Origin: Muribaculaceae bacterium
GTDB taxonomy: Bacteria > Bacteroidota > Bacteroidia > Bacteroidales > Muribaculaceae
Reading direction: 5' to 3'
Assembly (NCBI GenBank): GCA_017557625.1
Contig: JAFYYG010000052.1
Coordinates: 21,954-85,953, forward strand
Length of the DNA stretch: 64,000 nucleotides
How positions within the stretch are numbered: the stretch's first letter is position 1; every line of letters starts with the position of its first letter. The notes below the pieces were generated by a model. The model saw nothing but the letters and a program-made list of their open reading frames with translations. It was not told the DNA's origin and searched no databases. A program made the translations under genes and the position numbers. Shown here piece by piece: positions 11,033 to 20,168 of this stretch.

Positions 11033-11066
11033 CAAAATTAATCAATTTCTGTGACATTAACAGCAA
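11033..11066 (-). promoter_or_regulatory. promoter of the SUMF1-like gene
   Basis: The minus strand has TTG (11064-11066), a 23-nt gap, then TAATTTTG (11033-11040), about 40 bp before the ATG. The spacing is slightly long but the -7 is perfect. Confidence 0.5.
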
Positions 11067-11125
11067 TTTGTTGATAAAATCGCAAAAATCAAGGTTTTTT
11101 CCTTAATTTTGGTAGTATTATTTAC

Positions 11126-11740
11126 TTACTGCGTCAGTTTGTGGAGTTTGTCAATCATGGTCTGCGGCAAGGTGAAGCGCGTGTCGGTATTGTCTTGTGG
11201 GGCTATCGCTTCAAGGAAGTGGGGAAGCTCGTTGCCATATACGGTTTTCATGTGGGCGTTGCTCTCGTTAGTATGTAAGAAAGAGTGTGTGATGTTTGCC
11301 AGTCGGTCGGCAAGTTTTGCGAATGGTGCGTAGGGTGTCTCGCGTATGCCCTTATAGTATTTCTCACCAGCTCTCTCGGCACGCGTGCGGCCTTTGTCGT
11401 TGGTGAGGGCATATACAATCTCGGTTGCCATGAAGGCCTGCTTTTCATTCATGTATTGAGAGGCAATCTCCATGACATCGTTGTAGGTGAGTCTTGCATC
11501 CTCAATGCTGTCGTGGTAGTAAGCGCCAAAGAACAGAGGCAGTATGTCGCTCTCACAGGCACATACTTCGTGGCCATATTTATACACTGAGTCCACCACC
11601 ATATCTAGATGAAACCCATAAGGAAGAGTTTCATCGTAGGTCTGGTTCACACTCTCGTGCAGCTTGTGAGCCGAGAGTTTTATTTTCTCGATTACATCAA
11701 TGTGGTTATTGATGCTGTCTATGAATTCTTTGCGGGTCAT
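11126..11740 (-). CDS. small HD-domain protein, MESH1-like (p)ppGpp hydrolase candidate
   Basis: 204 aa, all helical. It matches the hydrolase half of RelA/SpoT: a PYGFH histidine at ~44, HDSIED at ~76-81 (the HDxxED signature) and KLADR at ~142-146 with the distal metal-binding Asp. There is no synthetase or TGS/ACT domain, and the length suits a small alarmone hydrolase (MESH1 type). Those enzymes remove the 3'-pyrophosphate of (p)ppGpp using Mn2+, and some also act on NADPH. Which substrate applies here cannot be told. Its start codon is 1 bp from the sufS stop, so it is probably the last gene of the suf operon, a linkage I do not recall as standard. Confidence 0.72.
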   Translation of the reverse strand: MTRKEFIDSINNHIDVIEKIKLSAHKLHESVNQTYDETLPYGFHLDMVVDSVYKYGHEVCACESDILPLFFGAYYHDSIEDARLTYNDVMEIASQYMNEKQAFMATEIVYALTNDKGRTRAERAGEKYYKGIRETPYAPFAKLADRLANITHSFLHTNESNAHMKTVYGNELPHFLEAIAPQDNTDTRFTLPQTMIDKLHKLTQ

Positions 11741-11741
11741 A

Positions 11742-12950
11742 TCAGAACATTTTGGCCACGCGGGCTACGGCTTGGGTGAAGGCGTTGACTTCCTCAAGGG
11801 TGTTGTAGAGGGCGAATGAGGCCCTCACGGTGCCTGTCACGCCCAAGCGTTTCATCAGGGGTTGGGCGCAGTGGTGGCCGGTGCGCACGGCGATACCCAG
11901 CTTGTCGAGCAGCACTCCCATGTCGTAGCTGTTAATGTCGCCCACAAGGAATGAAATCACACTGTGCTTATTCTCGCTGGTGCCAAAGATGCGCATGCCC
12001 TCAATCTCCATGAGTTGACTGGTGGCGGCATCGAGCAACAGTTGCTCATGGCTGGCGATGTTTTCTATGCCGAGCGAGTTAATAAAGTCGATGGCCGCGC
12101 CAAAGGCGGCGATGCCAACAAAATCGGGCGTGCCAGCCTCAAACTTGAAAGGCAGTTCGGCAAAAGTGGTCTTCTCGAATGTCACGTTGCCAATCATCTC
12201 ACCGCCACCTTGATAGGGCACCATGCGGCTGAGGCGTTTCTCTTTGCCGTATAGCACGCCAATGCCAGCAGGGCCATACATTTTGTGGCTTGAGAAGCAG
12301 TAGAAATCGGCATCGAGGTCCTGAACGTCGATTTTCATGTGTGGGGCTGCCTGTGCGCCGTCGATGAGTACCGGCACACCGTGTCGGTGGGCAATCTCAA
12401 TCATCTGTTTCACCGGGTTGACGGTGCCTAACACGTTGGACACGTGTGTGACCGCTACAAACCTGATATTCTCGGTGAAGAGGTCCTCGTAGGCGTTCAT
12501 GTCGAGGTTGCCGTTGCTGTCGATGGGCACTACATGAATCTTGAGGCGCTTGTTGCGCTGGAGCAGCTGCCAGGGCACGATGTTGCTGTGATGCTCCATG
12601 ACGGTGAGCACTATCTCGTCGTCGGTGTATAGGCTGTCGCCGTAGGACGACGCCACGAGGTTGATGGCCTCGGTGGTACCGCGTGTGAAGATGATCTCGC
12701 TGGTTGACTGGGCATTGATGAACTGTCGCACTTTCTCGCGTGTCGCCTCCATGATATCGGTGGCCTCTTGCGAGATGGTGTGCACACCGCGATGCACGTT
12801 CGACTTGTGGTTAAAATACATGTCGTTGATGGTCTCCACCACGCAGCGCGGCGTCTGCGATGTGGCGGCATTATCGAGATATACCAGAGGTTTGCCCTCT
12901 ATTTTACGCCCTAAGATGGGGAATTGGTCACGTATTTCGTAAATGTTCAT
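11742..12950 (-). CDS. sufS: cysteine desulfurase SufS
   Basis: 402 aa, typical group II desulfurase. The PLP lysine lies in SSHKMYGPAGIGVLYGK (~225), the cofactor-binding region has LTVMEHHSNIVPWQ and VLIDGAQAAPH, and the catalytic cysteine is in RTGHHCAQP (~361). It strips sulfur from cysteine as a persulfide for Fe-S cluster building on SufBCD. It lies 68 bp after sufD, in a spacer of TCTAGA words. No sufE or sufU partner is in the window, so the sulfur-relay partner must be elsewhere. The start is the ATG beginning MNIYEIRDQFPIL, the usual family N terminus. Confidence 0.95.
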   Translation of the reverse strand: MNIYEIRDQFPILGRKIEGKPLVYLDNAATSQTPRCVVETINDMYFNHKSNVHRGVHTISQEATDIMEATREKVRQFINAQSTSEIIFTRGTTEAINLVASSYGDSLYTDDEIVLTVMEHHSNIVPWQLLQRNKRLKIHVVPIDSNGNLDMNAYEDLFTENIRFVAVTHVSNVLGTVNPVKQMIEIAHRHGVPVLIDGAQAAPHMKIDVQDLDADFYCFSSHKMYGPAGIGVLYGKEKRLSRMVPYQGGGEMIGNVTFEKTTFAELPFKFEAGTPDFVGIAAFGAAIDFINSLGIENIASHEQLLLDAATSQLMEIEGMRIFGTSENKHSVISFLVGDINSYDMGVLLDKLGIAVRTGHHCAQPLMKRLGVTGTVRASFALYNTLEEVNAFTQAVARVAKMF

Positions 12951-12954
12951 AATA

Positions 12955-13015
12955 ATAACAAACTTCTAGATAATCTAGATTCTCTAGACATTCTAGTATT
13001 CTAGAATAACAACTA
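12955..13015. repeat. TCTAGA-word spacer between sufD and sufS
   Basis: Six to seven occurrences of CTAGA/TCTAG in about 55 bp (e.g. TCTAGATAATCTAGATTCTC). The word is self-complementary, so alternative small hairpins can form in the intercistronic RNA. The same word fills 15199-15235, 40750-40795 and 53660-53685. Confidence 0.7.
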
Positions 13016-13018
13016 AAT

Positions 13019-14353
13019 CTATTTCTTTAATTCGCAACTCTCGCAGATTAGGGAGTCGCCGCTCAGGCGCATCTCCACGAGGTGACGCAGGCGGTCACGC
13101 AGGGTGTCGAGGCGCACGCCGTCAATCACGTCGCTCATAAAGGCCTGCATCAGCAGTTTTTGTGCTACTGGCAGCGAGATGCCGCGAGTCTGCATGTAGA
13201 ACAGCGCATCTTGGTCGAGCTGGCCCACGGTAGCGCCATGAGAACACTTCACATCGTCGGTGTAAATCTCAAGCTGGGGCTTGGTGTACATACGCGCTGC
13301 GGGTGACGCCACAATGTTACGGTTGCCCTGATAAGCGTCAATCTTGGGGCAGTTGGGCTTGACGAGAATCTTGCCCGCAAAAGCACCAATAGAGTTGTCG
13401 TTAAGGACGTATTTAAACATCTCGTTGCTCTGGCAGCGAGGGGCGTTGTGGTTGATGAGCGTGTGGTTGTCCACATGCTGCTCACCGCTTGCTATTGCCA
13501 TTCCCAATAGCTGGGTGTCGCAGTGTTCGCCATCAACGTCAATATGATAGTCATTGCGGGTATAGCCGTTGGTGAGTGTGATGCCGTCGATTAGCACGTT
13601 GCTGCCTTCCTGCTGGCGAACCCACAACTGTGACAGACGGGTGGTGTTTACATCGCTCTCCTCCATGTGGTAGTAGTCGAGCTGAGCGTTGCGGCCAACT
13701 ATCACCTCAACGGTCTCAAGACTCAGGTACTGCTGGTCGCCTTTTGTGTGGTCGCACACAAGCACTTTGGCCTGCGCATCGTCTTCAAGCACGATGAGCA
13801 AGCGACGCACCGCCATAAGGCGGGCATTGGCATCAAACACGTTGATGAGCTGGATGGGACGTGTGGTGTGCGAGCCTTTTGGCACATAAATCAGCACGCC
13901 ATCCTGGACGAGCATGGTATTGAGCGCAGTGCAAGGGTTGGAGAGGCTGGCGGCGGTGCCGTAGTACTTGGCAAGCGCCTCGGGATGCTTGGTGTTTTGG
14001 AACGACTCCACACTGGCGTTGTCACCGCTCTTGCCGGCAGTGGCACTGGGCTTGAAAGTGTCGTTAAACACATAGTAGAGGCAAGTGCTCAGATTAGGCA
14101 CTTCGCAGCGGAACTTGGTGGTTGATTCTCTCGACAGATCCACATGGCTGATGTTCACGCCATAGTCGGGAGCCAGCACCGCGTTTAGGTCAGTGGCCTC
14201 ATAGTCATCGCTGCCCTTGCGTGGCAGCACGGCACCCTCGAGCGTCTTGCGAGCCTCCTGCCTGAGGGCGTTAAGCTGCGGCGACGAGTGAGCGGTAATA
14301 GCATCTCTATTCTCGTCGTGCAGGTCAATATATTGCTTTAAAGCGTTATTCAT
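13019..14353 (-). CDS. sufD: Fe-S cluster scaffold component SufD
   Basis: 444 aa. The C-terminal SufBD beta-helix core is clear (AFAGKILVKPNCPKIDAYQG, KPQLEIYTDDVKCSHGATVG, ALFYMQTRGI). The N-terminal third is helical and variable, as usual for SufD. Known role: it forms the SufBC2D scaffold with SufB and SufC and helps iron entry. The conserved CSHGATVG is present. Middle gene of a sufB-C-D-S order on the minus strand, 78 bp after sufC. Confidence 0.93.
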   Translation of the reverse strand: MNNALKQYIDLHDENRDAITAHSSPQLNALRQEARKTLEGAVLPRKGSDDYEATDLNAVLAPDYGVNISHVDLSRESTTKFRCEVPNLSTCLYYVFNDTFKPSATAGKSGDNASVESFQNTKHPEALAKYYGTAASLSNPCTALNTMLVQDGVLIYVPKGSHTTRPIQLINVFDANARLMAVRRLLIVLEDDAQAKVLVCDHTKGDQQYLSLETVEVIVGRNAQLDYYHMEESDVNTTRLSQLWVRQQEGSNVLIDGITLTNGYTRNDYHIDVDGEHCDTQLLGMAIASGEQHVDNHTLINHNAPRCQSNEMFKYVLNDNSIGAFAGKILVKPNCPKIDAYQGNRNIVASPAARMYTKPQLEIYTDDVKCSHGATVGQLDQDALFYMQTRGISLPVAQKLLMQAFMSDVIDGVRLDTLRDRLRHLVEMRLSGDSLICESCELKK

Positions 14354-14431
14354 TTATATCTCTGTAATAATGATAATAAAGCAGATGTCTCAGTGGGAAA
14401 AGTCTCTTCCCTCTCAACTCTTCCCTCTCAA

Positions 14432-15181
14432 CTAATCTACGTGTTCTTTAATCCAGTCGTAGCCTTTCTCCTCGAGTTCCAATGCGAGTTCGGGACCGCC
14501 AGTCATCACTATGCGGCCCTTGTACAGCACATGCACCTGGTCGGGCTTGATGTAGTCGAGCAAGCGTTGGTAGTGTGTGATGACAATGGTGGCGTTGTCG
14601 GGACTCTTGAGGCGGTTCACGCCGTTGGCGACGGTGCGCAACGCGTCTATGTCAAGGCCGCTGTCGGTCTCATCGAGGATAGACAGGCGTGGCTCAAGCA
14701 TCGCCATCTGGAAAATCTCGTTGCGCTTCTTCTCACCGCCACTGAATCCCTCGTTTACAGCGCGTGACGTGAGTTTGTTGTCTAGATCGACGATGGCGCG
14801 CTTCTCACGCATGAGTTTGAGGAAGTCGGTGGCGCTCATGGGTTCTAAACCTTGATATTTGCGCTTCTCGTTGATAGCGGTGCGCATAAAATTGCTCATC
14901 AGCACACCGGGAATCTCCACTGGATACTGAAAACTCAGGAAGATGCCCTCGTGCGAACGGTCTTCAGGACTGAGCTCCAGCAGGTTCTTGCCGTAGAATT
15001 CCACTTCGCCGCCAGTGACGGTGTAGGCAGGGTTGCCGGTAAGCACTGCGCTGAGCGTACTCTTTCCGCTGCCGTTAGGTCCCATAATCGCATGCACTTC
15101 ACCCGGCTTTACGGTGAGGTTCACCCCTTTCAATATCTCCTTGCCCTCGATAGAGGCATGTAAATCTTTTATAATTAGCAT
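14432..15181 (-). CDS. sufC: Fe-S assembly ATPase SufC
   Basis: 249 aa ABC-type ATPase without membrane domains. Walker A is GPNGSGKST, the signature is [11 protein letters not shown], and Walker B is [16 protein letters not shown], the DE(T/P)DSGLD form characteristic of SufC. The C terminus carries [18 protein letters not shown], also family-typical. It drives conformational change of the SufBD scaffold. The 124-bp gap to sufB is full of TCTAGA and GCATTATGCAT words. Confidence 0.96.
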   Translation of the reverse strand: MLIIKDLHASIEGKEILKGVNLTVKPGEVHAIMGPNGSGKSTLSAVLTGNPAYTVTGGEVEFYGKNLLELSPEDRSHEGIFLSFQYPVEIPGVLMSNFMRTAINEKRKYQGLEPMSATDFLKLMREKRAIVDLDNKLTSRAVNEGFSGGEKKRNEIFQMAMLEPRLSILDETDSGLDIDALRTVANGVNRLKSPDNATIVITHYQRLLDYIKPDQVHVLYKGRIVMTGGPELALELEEKGYDWIKEHVD

Positions 15182-15198
15182 TGTATTTTATTGTTTTT

Positions 15199-15304
15199 CT
15201 AGATTTTCTAGAAGCTTCTAGAAATTCTAGACAATATAGATTATGAATTAAGCATTATTAATTGTGCATTGAGCATTATGCATTATGCATTGTGCATTAT
15301 GAAT
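15199..15304. repeat. mixed TCTAGA and GCATTATGCAT words between sufB and sufC
   Basis: Positions 15199-15235 hold five TCTAGA-like words. Positions 15241-15304 hold about six copies of a degenerate GCATTATGCAT/ATTGTGCAT word. In the direction of transcription (minus strand) it reads CATAATGCACAATGCATAAT after the sufB stop, the same orientation as after ubiE (36080) and the acyltransferase (31600). Confidence 0.7.
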
Positions 15305-15305
15305 T

Positions 15306-16775
15306 CTAGCCCACGCTGCCTTCTAGGGAGACACTTAGCAGGCGCTGGGCCTCGACAGCGAACTCCATTGGCAGTTTTTTCATCACATCGCGGGCGTAGC
15401 CGTTGACGATGAGTCCTACTGCATCTTCGGTGCTGATGCCGCGCTGGTTGCAGTAGAATATCTGATCCTCATTGATTTTGCTCGTCGTGGCCTCGTGCTC
15501 CACGATACTCGAGTCGTTGCCCACCTCGATGACGGGGAAGGTGTGAGCTCCGCTGGTGTCGCTAAGAAGCAGGCTGTCGCATTGGGTGTAGTTGCGGCAG
15601 TTGGTGGCATTAGGCGCCACTTTCACCATGCCGCGGTAGCTGTTCTCGCTGTGCCCTGCACTGATGCCCTTGCTCACGATTGTAGAGCGTGAGTTCTTGC
15701 CCAGGTGTATCATCTTGGTGCCGGTGTCGGCCATCTGGTAGTTGCGTGTGAGCGCCACGCTGTAGAACTCGCCCACGGTGTTGTTGCCCTTGAGAATGGT
15801 GCTTGGGTATTTCCAAGTGATGGCGCTACCTGTCTCCACCTGCGTCCACGAGAGTTTGGAGTGGTCGCCACGGCAGATGCCGCGTTTGGTGACGAGGTTA
15901 TAGATGCCGCCCTTGCCGTCCTTGTCGCCAGGGTACCAGTTCTGAACGGTGCTGTATTTTACCTCGGCGCGCTCCTCGACAATAATCTCCACAATGGCGG
16001 CGTGGAGCTGATTCTCATCGCGCATAGGCGCCGTACAGCCCTCGAGGTAGCTCACATAGCTGTCGTCGTCGGCAACGATGAGAGTGCGTTCAAACTGGCC
16101 CGTCTGCGCAGCATTGATGCGGAAATAGCTCGACAACTCCATGGGGCAGCGCACGCCCTTGGGGATATAGACGAACGAGCCGTCGCTGAATACCGCCGAG
16201 TTGAGGGCGGCGAAGAAATTGTCGGTGTAAGGCACCACGGTGCCCATATATTTACGTACGAGGTCGGGATAGTCCTTTACCGCTTCGCTGATGGAGCAGA
16301 AAATCACTCCCAGTTCGGCAAGTCGCTCACGGTAGCTGGTGTGCACGCTCACACTATCGACTACGGCGTCAACCGCCATGCCGCTCAGTCTCTTCTGCTC
16401 CTCGAGGGGGATGCCGAGTTTGTCAAAGGTCTTCTTCAGCTCGGGGTCTATCTCCTTCTTGTCATTGGTCTTGGTTTGCGGTGCGGCATAGTAGCTGATG
16501 GCCTGGAAGTCGATGTCGGGCATGTTGACCTTGCCCCATTTGGGCAGCTTCAATGTCTGCCAGTGACGGAATGCCTTGAGGCGGAACTCCAGCAGCCACT
16601 CGGGTTCGTTCTTGAGAGAGCTGATGCGACGCACCACATCCTCATTGAGCCCCTTTGGTATGACATCGGTCTCAAAGTCGCTCACAAAGCCATAGCGGTA
16701 TTCCTCGCTAGCCGCTTGTTTGATAATCGACTCCTCGTCTTGTTTCTTCTTATTATTCTTGTTGTCTTCGCTCAT
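15306..16775 (-). CDS. sufB: Fe-S cluster scaffold component SufB
   Basis: About 489 aa from the chosen start. Highly conserved SufB landmarks are visible: [70 protein letters not shown]. It holds the nascent [4Fe-4S] cluster in SufBC2D. The frame is open to 16814, but a TATCTTTG box at 16828-16835 puts the transcript start near 16821, and the ATG at 16775 ([11 protein letters not shown]) gives a normal ~45-nt leader and a natural charged N terminus. First gene of the suf operon. Confidence 0.95.
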   Translation of the reverse strand: MSEDNKNNKKKQDEESIIKQAASEEYRYGFVSDFETDVIPKGLNEDVVRRISSLKNEPEWLLEFRLKAFRHWQTLKLPKWGKVNMPDIDFQAISYYAAPQTKTNDKKEIDPELKKTFDKLGIPLEEQKRLSGMAVDAVVDSVSVHTSYRERLAELGVIFCSISEAVKDYPDLVRKYMGTVVPYTDNFFAALNSAVFSDGSFVYIPKGVRCPMELSSYFRINAAQTGQFERTLIVADDDSYVSYLEGCTAPMRDENQLHAAIVEIIVEERAEVKYSTVQNWYPGDKDGKGGIYNLVTKRGICRGDHSKLSWTQVETGSAITWKYPSTILKGNNTVGEFYSVALTRNYQMADTGTKMIHLGKNSRSTIVSKGISAGHSENSYRGMVKVAPNATNCRNYTQCDSLLLSDTSGAHTFPVIEVGNDSSIVEHEATTSKINEDQIFYCNQRGISTEDAVGLIVNGYARDVMKKLPMEFAVEAQRLLSVSLEGSVG

Positions 16776-16827
16776 ATTAGTCTTTTGCCTAAATATCGCG
16801 CGAGTTGATATCATGCGAAATAATCTA

Positions 16828-16835
16828 CAAAGATA
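16828..16835 (-). promoter_or_regulatory. -7 box of the suf operon
   Basis: The minus strand reads TATCTTTG. The -33 motif is not well placed (TTG at 16849-16851 leaves only 13 nt), so the promoter may need an activator. I see no clear operator. Confidence 0.45.
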
Positions 16836-16940
16836 CTGCTTTTCGGCTCAACGGCACTAATAATAGAGGCAAAAAATGTCTTAGGGCACAAAAATATTTA
16901 ATTTCAAAATAAAAAGAACATTAGATTAAATATAAATGTA

Positions 16941-16948
16941 TATCTTTG
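16941..16948 (+). promoter_or_regulatory. -7 box for the gene at 17014
   Basis: TATCTTTG lies 65 bp before the chosen ATG. Its presence, downstream of only AT-rich sequence, supports a start at 17014. Confidence 0.5.
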
Positions 16949-17013
16949 CATAAAAATAACAATTGTTATTGCCATTGAGCACCGTTTTGAAAACAAACAA
17001 GATAATTAGTGAT

Positions 17014-18111
17014 ATGAGAAAGTTTTTTTTGATAGCGATAGCGATTCTTTTGGGCTGTGCATCCGATGTTGATGCCCAGTCAATTACTGTGATAGATACT
17101 GATAGCGTGCCAGTTGCCTATGCAACTGTAACGAATGAGCAGGGTCAGCTCATTGGCGCCACCAACGTAAATGGCATTCTCGACGACACCAAGGGAAATG
17201 GCGTGTTATGCTTCTCTCATGTGGCCTACAAGCCAATAACAGTGAATGTGGCCGATTTGACCGACGGTGTGGTTATAATGGAAGAGGAGAGATATACCCT
17301 TCCAAGTGTGGAAGTGAAGCCCAAGGAACTGCTCTACATGCAGACTTACTACCGTGTCACCTACATAGACGAGGAAGGCCCCATCTACTACAGGGCAGGT
17401 GTTATTGACAACACATACGAGTTTGCCAATCGAAAGGTGAAAACCAAATCAACAAATATTTCGGAAGGACAATCAGGATTCCTTAAGTTCGTGTTAAACA
17501 AAATTGCGGGAGGCATGATAGAGGACATATGCAAGATACAAAAGGAGTCAACCTATCAACTGGTTGGCAGCAACAATGGCAAATGGGCCAAAGTGAGTGT
17601 TGCCGTTGATTCCACTGGTCGAAAAGTGATAAGAGATTCAGAGTCGATATTGGGATATGTCGACGAGGACATGGAGGAAGGCAAACGCATAACATCGTTT
17701 GATAATTGGCTCTTCAGAAAGCATCTCGATATAGCCAAAGAGAAAAATGAAAAAAAGAAACAGAAAAAGCAGACTGAACTCGATAAAGAGCAGGAAAATA
17801 GTGAAAGAAGTTACTATGAGGTCTATCGCATTGATGAGGAAGGACGCTCAACAATAAGCGACTTTGTGATGATGCAGCATCTTTCCAAAGGCGTTTTTAA
17901 GCGTACTAAAAAAGAATACATCCTCGTTCTCGAGTCATTTGCGACCGAGACAGCCTACATCGACAAAAAAGAGTTCAAGCAGACACGCAAGGATAACGAA
18001 GTGGATAAAAGCTACGAGGATATGCTGCGATATGAGAAGGCCCATAACATCCCGCCATTGGCTCCACACCTAAAAGCACAAGTCGAGAAATTGTTTGAAA
18101 AAAAGAAATAA
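17014..18111 (+). CDS. exported protein with N-terminal carboxypeptidase-regulatory-like domain
   Basis: About 365 aa. N terminus MRKFFLIAIAILLGCASDVDAQ can be read as a lipoprotein (LLGC lipobox) or as a signal-peptidase-I protein cut after DAQ. Residues ~23-90 form a CarboxypepD_reg-like beta sandwich (VIDTDSVPVAYATVTN...GVLCFSHVAYKPITV), common as an N-terminal module in Bacteroidota outer-membrane proteins. The remainder is not recognised: mixed helix and strand with a lysine-rich helical stretch (AKEKNEKKKQKKQTELDK) around residues 245-262. No TonB-barrel follows, so it is probably a stand-alone periplasmic or outer-membrane-anchored protein. Transcribed divergently from suf. Function unknown. 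Confidence 0.7.
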   Translation: MRKFFLIAIAILLGCASDVDAQSITVIDTDSVPVAYATVTNEQGQLIGATNVNGILDDTKGNGVLCFSHVAYKPITVNVADLTDGVVIMEEERYTLPSVEVKPKELLYMQTYYRVTYIDEEGPIYYRAGVIDNTYEFANRKVKTKSTNISEGQSGFLKFVLNKIAGGMIEDICKIQKESTYQLVGSNNGKWAKVSVAVDSTGRKVIRDSESILGYVDEDMEEGKRITSFDNWLFRKHLDIAKEKNEKKKQKKQTELDKEQENSERSYYEVYRIDEEGRSTISDFVMMQHLSKGVFKRTKKEYILVLESFATETAYIDKKEFKQTRKDNEVDKSYEDMLRYEKAHNIPPLAPHLKAQVEKLFEKKK

Positions 18112-18184
18112 AGATATAAATTAAAGTAACACTCAGATTATAAGCGATTTGGATGAAAACTTGTGATTTTTTTTGCAAAAACTA

Positions 18185-18214
18185 TTGCCAATTCAAAAAA
18201 AAGCGGTAACTTTG
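18185..18214 (+). promoter_or_regulatory. promoter of tRNA-Leu
   Basis: TTG (18185-18187), 19-nt spacer, TAACTTTG (18207-18214), ending 17 nt before the tRNA. Textbook Bacteroidota architecture. Confidence 0.7.
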
Positions 18215-18231
18215 CAACCGCATTTCAAAAT

Positions 18232-18313
18232 GCCCAAGTGGCGGAATTGGTAGACGCGCACGTTTCAGGTGCGTGTGCCGCGAGGCGTGAAGGTTCGAGT
18301 CCTTTCTTGGGCA
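18232..18313 (+). tRNA. tRNA-Leu (anticodon CAG)
   Basis: Acceptor stem GCCCAAG/CTTGGGC is perfect, with the class II D-arm TGGCGGAATTGGTAGACGCG typical of tRNA-Leu. Anticodon stem CACGT/GCGTG encloses loop TTCAGGT, giving CAG. A long variable arm and GGTTCGAGTCC T arm are present. The sequence after discriminator A is CCC, so CCA is not encoded as such. Confidence 0.95.
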
Positions 18314-18395
18314 CCCAAAAGTCCGATAATTTGTTGGTAATCAACGATTTTCGGGCTTTTGTTTTTATGGCTTTGGTGTAAAAAATGACCCAATT

Positions 18396-18427
18396 TTTGG
18401 TAATATATAAGATTTTTCTTAATTTTG
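18396..18427 (+). promoter_or_regulatory. promoter of the DUF2059-like pair
   Basis: TTTG (18396-18399), 20-nt spacer, TAATTTTG (18420-18427). The predicted start site near 18433 lies downstream of an alternative ATG at 18425, so the gene must start at 18461. Confidence 0.7.
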
Positions 18428-18460
18428 TCTCATTATTCAATAACCTCTAAAAAAAAAGAT

Positions 18461-19225
18461 ATGAAAACTTATTTGAAACAATTATTATTGGTGGCGATGC
18501 TTTTTGTAACAGTTAATGCCACAGGTTCTAACCTTCCTCAAAAGCAGAGCAGTTCTGGTGTTACCAAGGAGTATATAGCTGCCGTGAATGCTTTGCTTGA
18601 TGCAAATAACTATATAAAGAATGAGAGAGAGAGTTTTATCGTAATATTGGCTCAATTTGGGATAGAAGGTCCTATGGCTGATAGGATTGTTGATGAATTG
18701 ACTAAAAGACTTCCTGATATAATGGTCCAGATTTATTCAAATCATTTCACTCTTGATGAAATTAAGCAGATGACAAAACTCAATCAAGATAAAGTCCGAC
18801 AAAAATATAATACATTACAACTGCAAATAAGTAAAGAGATGATGCAGGAAATGGAATGCTATATTTCGGGAAAGACAAGTCCTTTATCGGACATCACTGT
18901 GTCAAGCGACTTTGAAGCTGCAATGAGGGAGTATTTTGATGCTGAAGAATTTGATAAAGCATTTGATATGATGCGCCCTATTTATGAGCAGATGTTTGGT
19001 TTTCAGAATGGTACACTTAATGATTATTCTGATGTTCTGCGTGAAATAATGGTGCGTTTTTATTCCAAATATTTCACAGTAAGTGAAATCAGGCATCTTA
19101 CATCACAAGCGAATGAGCCCTGTATGAAGAAATTACGCCAAGAGAGTCCTGACATTACTAAGGAAAGTATGGAAGAAATACAAAAAGCATTGTATGACAT
19201 TATACAAAACCAGTTATCACAATAG
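18461..19225 (+). CDS. exported DUF2059-like protein, first of a tandem pair
   Basis: About 254 aa with a signal peptide (MKTYLKQLLLVAMLFVTVNATG). Two copies of a helical unit are visible: LPDIMVQIYSNHFTLDEIKQ (~85-105) and YSDVLREIMVRFYSKYFTVS (~190-210). Each is followed by a short helix, like DUF2059 (whose Pfam signature is a helical ...F...EL..l..Fy...). Between them lies SSDFEAAMREYFDAEEFDKA, also present in the next gene. Compared with that paralogue the lipobox cysteine is replaced (NATGSN against ESTGCK), so this copy is likely soluble periplasmic while the other is lipidated. Function unknown. 42 bp separate the pair, so they probably share an mRNA. Confidence 0.65.
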   Translation: MKTYLKQLLLVAMLFVTVNATGSNLPQKQSSSGVTKEYIAAVNALLDANNYIKNERESFIVILAQFGIEGPMADRIVDELTKRLPDIMVQIYSNHFTLDEIKQMTKLNQDKVRQKYNTLQLQISKEMMQEMECYISGKTSPLSDITVSSDFEAAMREYFDAEEFDKAFDMMRPIYEQMFGFQNGTLNDYSDVLREIMVRFYSKYFTVSEIRHLTSQANEPCMKKLRQESPDITKESMEEIQKALYDIIQNQLSQ

Positions 19226-19267
19226 TTTTTTAAAATCAATATTAATAATCTCTATAATAGTGAGAAT

Positions 19268-20095
19268 ATGAAAACCTTCATTAAACAATTATTGTTGGTG
19301 GTGATGATGTTTTTAGTTGTCGAATCCACAGGTTGCAAAAATAGTCACAGGGATAGTGATTCTGGCAAGAGCAAGTCAAAGAAGAGCAAGTCTAAAAAAG
19401 ACAAGAAAGACGAAGATGATGCCGAGGATTATGACACCGCAGTTAGGGAATTGCTCGAAGCTATGGACTATGAGCAGAACACAAGAGCTAATCTTTACGC
19501 AACATATTCACAGATGGGCTTTGATGCTCAATATACAGAAGGTTTAGTGGATGATTTGCTAGAAAAAATGCCCGATAAGATGGTGGAGATTTATTCAAAT
19601 CATTTCACTGTTGATGAAATAAAGCAGTTGACAAAAATCAATGGTGACCCGATATTCAAGAAGCAAAGAGAGTATCTAACTCAAATCTACCAAGATTTTA
19701 TGCAGGAAGGAAGAGCTTTGGCTACAGGTGAGCCAAGTCCTTCAGCCAATATTGATGTGTCGAGCGACTTTGAAGCTGCAATGAGAGATTATTTAGATGC
19801 TGAGGAATTTGATAAGCAATTAGAGCAATTGAAACCGATTATGCAGCAAAATTACAGTTCGACGTATAGTGATTTTGATTCGTTCTACGAATCGTACTGC
19901 GCTGAGGCACCCGATATGATGGTGCGTATCTATTCTAAGTATTTCTCAACAAGCGACATTAAGAAGCTAACAGCTTTCTCAAAGATGCATTGTTCTAAGG
20001 AATTCCGTGATAAGGCTCCTGCAATTACTCAGGAGGCTATGGAGGCAACAAGACCTATAGTTGAAAGCTACATTAAGAACCATCCTATCCGTTAG
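19268..20095 (+). CDS. DUF2059-like lipoprotein, second of a tandem pair
   Basis: 275 aa. Lipoprotein signal MKTFIKQLLLVVMMFLVVESTGC, then a very lysine-rich linker (KSKSKKSKSKKDKKDEDD) and the same duplicated helical core as its neighbour (MPDKMVEIYSNHFTVDEIKQ and APDMMVRIYSKYFSTSDIKK). About half of the residues are shared with the first gene by eye, so the pair arose by duplication. The basic/acidic linker would reach out from the membrane anchor. Function unknown. A shared terminator with arcC follows. Confidence 0.65.
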   Translation: MKTFIKQLLLVVMMFLVVESTGCKNSHRDSDSGKSKSKKSKSKKDKKDEDDAEDYDTAVRELLEAMDYEQNTRANLYATYSQMGFDAQYTEGLVDDLLEKMPDKMVEIYSNHFTVDEIKQLTKINGDPIFKKQREYLTQIYQDFMQEGRALATGEPSPSANIDVSSDFEAAMRDYLDAEEFDKQLEQLKPIMQQNYSSTYSDFDSFYESYCAEAPDMMVRIYSKYFSTSDIKKLTAFSKMHCSKEFRDKAPAITQEAMEATRPIVESYIKNHPIR

Positions 20096-20117
20096 GGTCT
20101 GAGAACCGACCAAAATA

Positions 20118-20148
20118 CAGGGCGGGCATCGCTGTGATGCTCGCCCTG
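20118..20148. terminator. bidirectional hairpin between DUF2059-like pair and arcC
   Basis: CAGGGCGGGCATC (20118-20130) pairs with GATGCTCGCCCTG with a single G-T pair around a 5-nt loop, between convergent genes. Confidence 0.7.
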
Positions 20149-20168
20149 ATTGATGTATAGAGTAATTG

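Noticed and set aside
15705-16808. 367-codon plus-strand frame opposite sufB
   Set aside because: Shadow of sufB; His/Val/Ala-rich composition typical of antisense frames and no promoter or motif.
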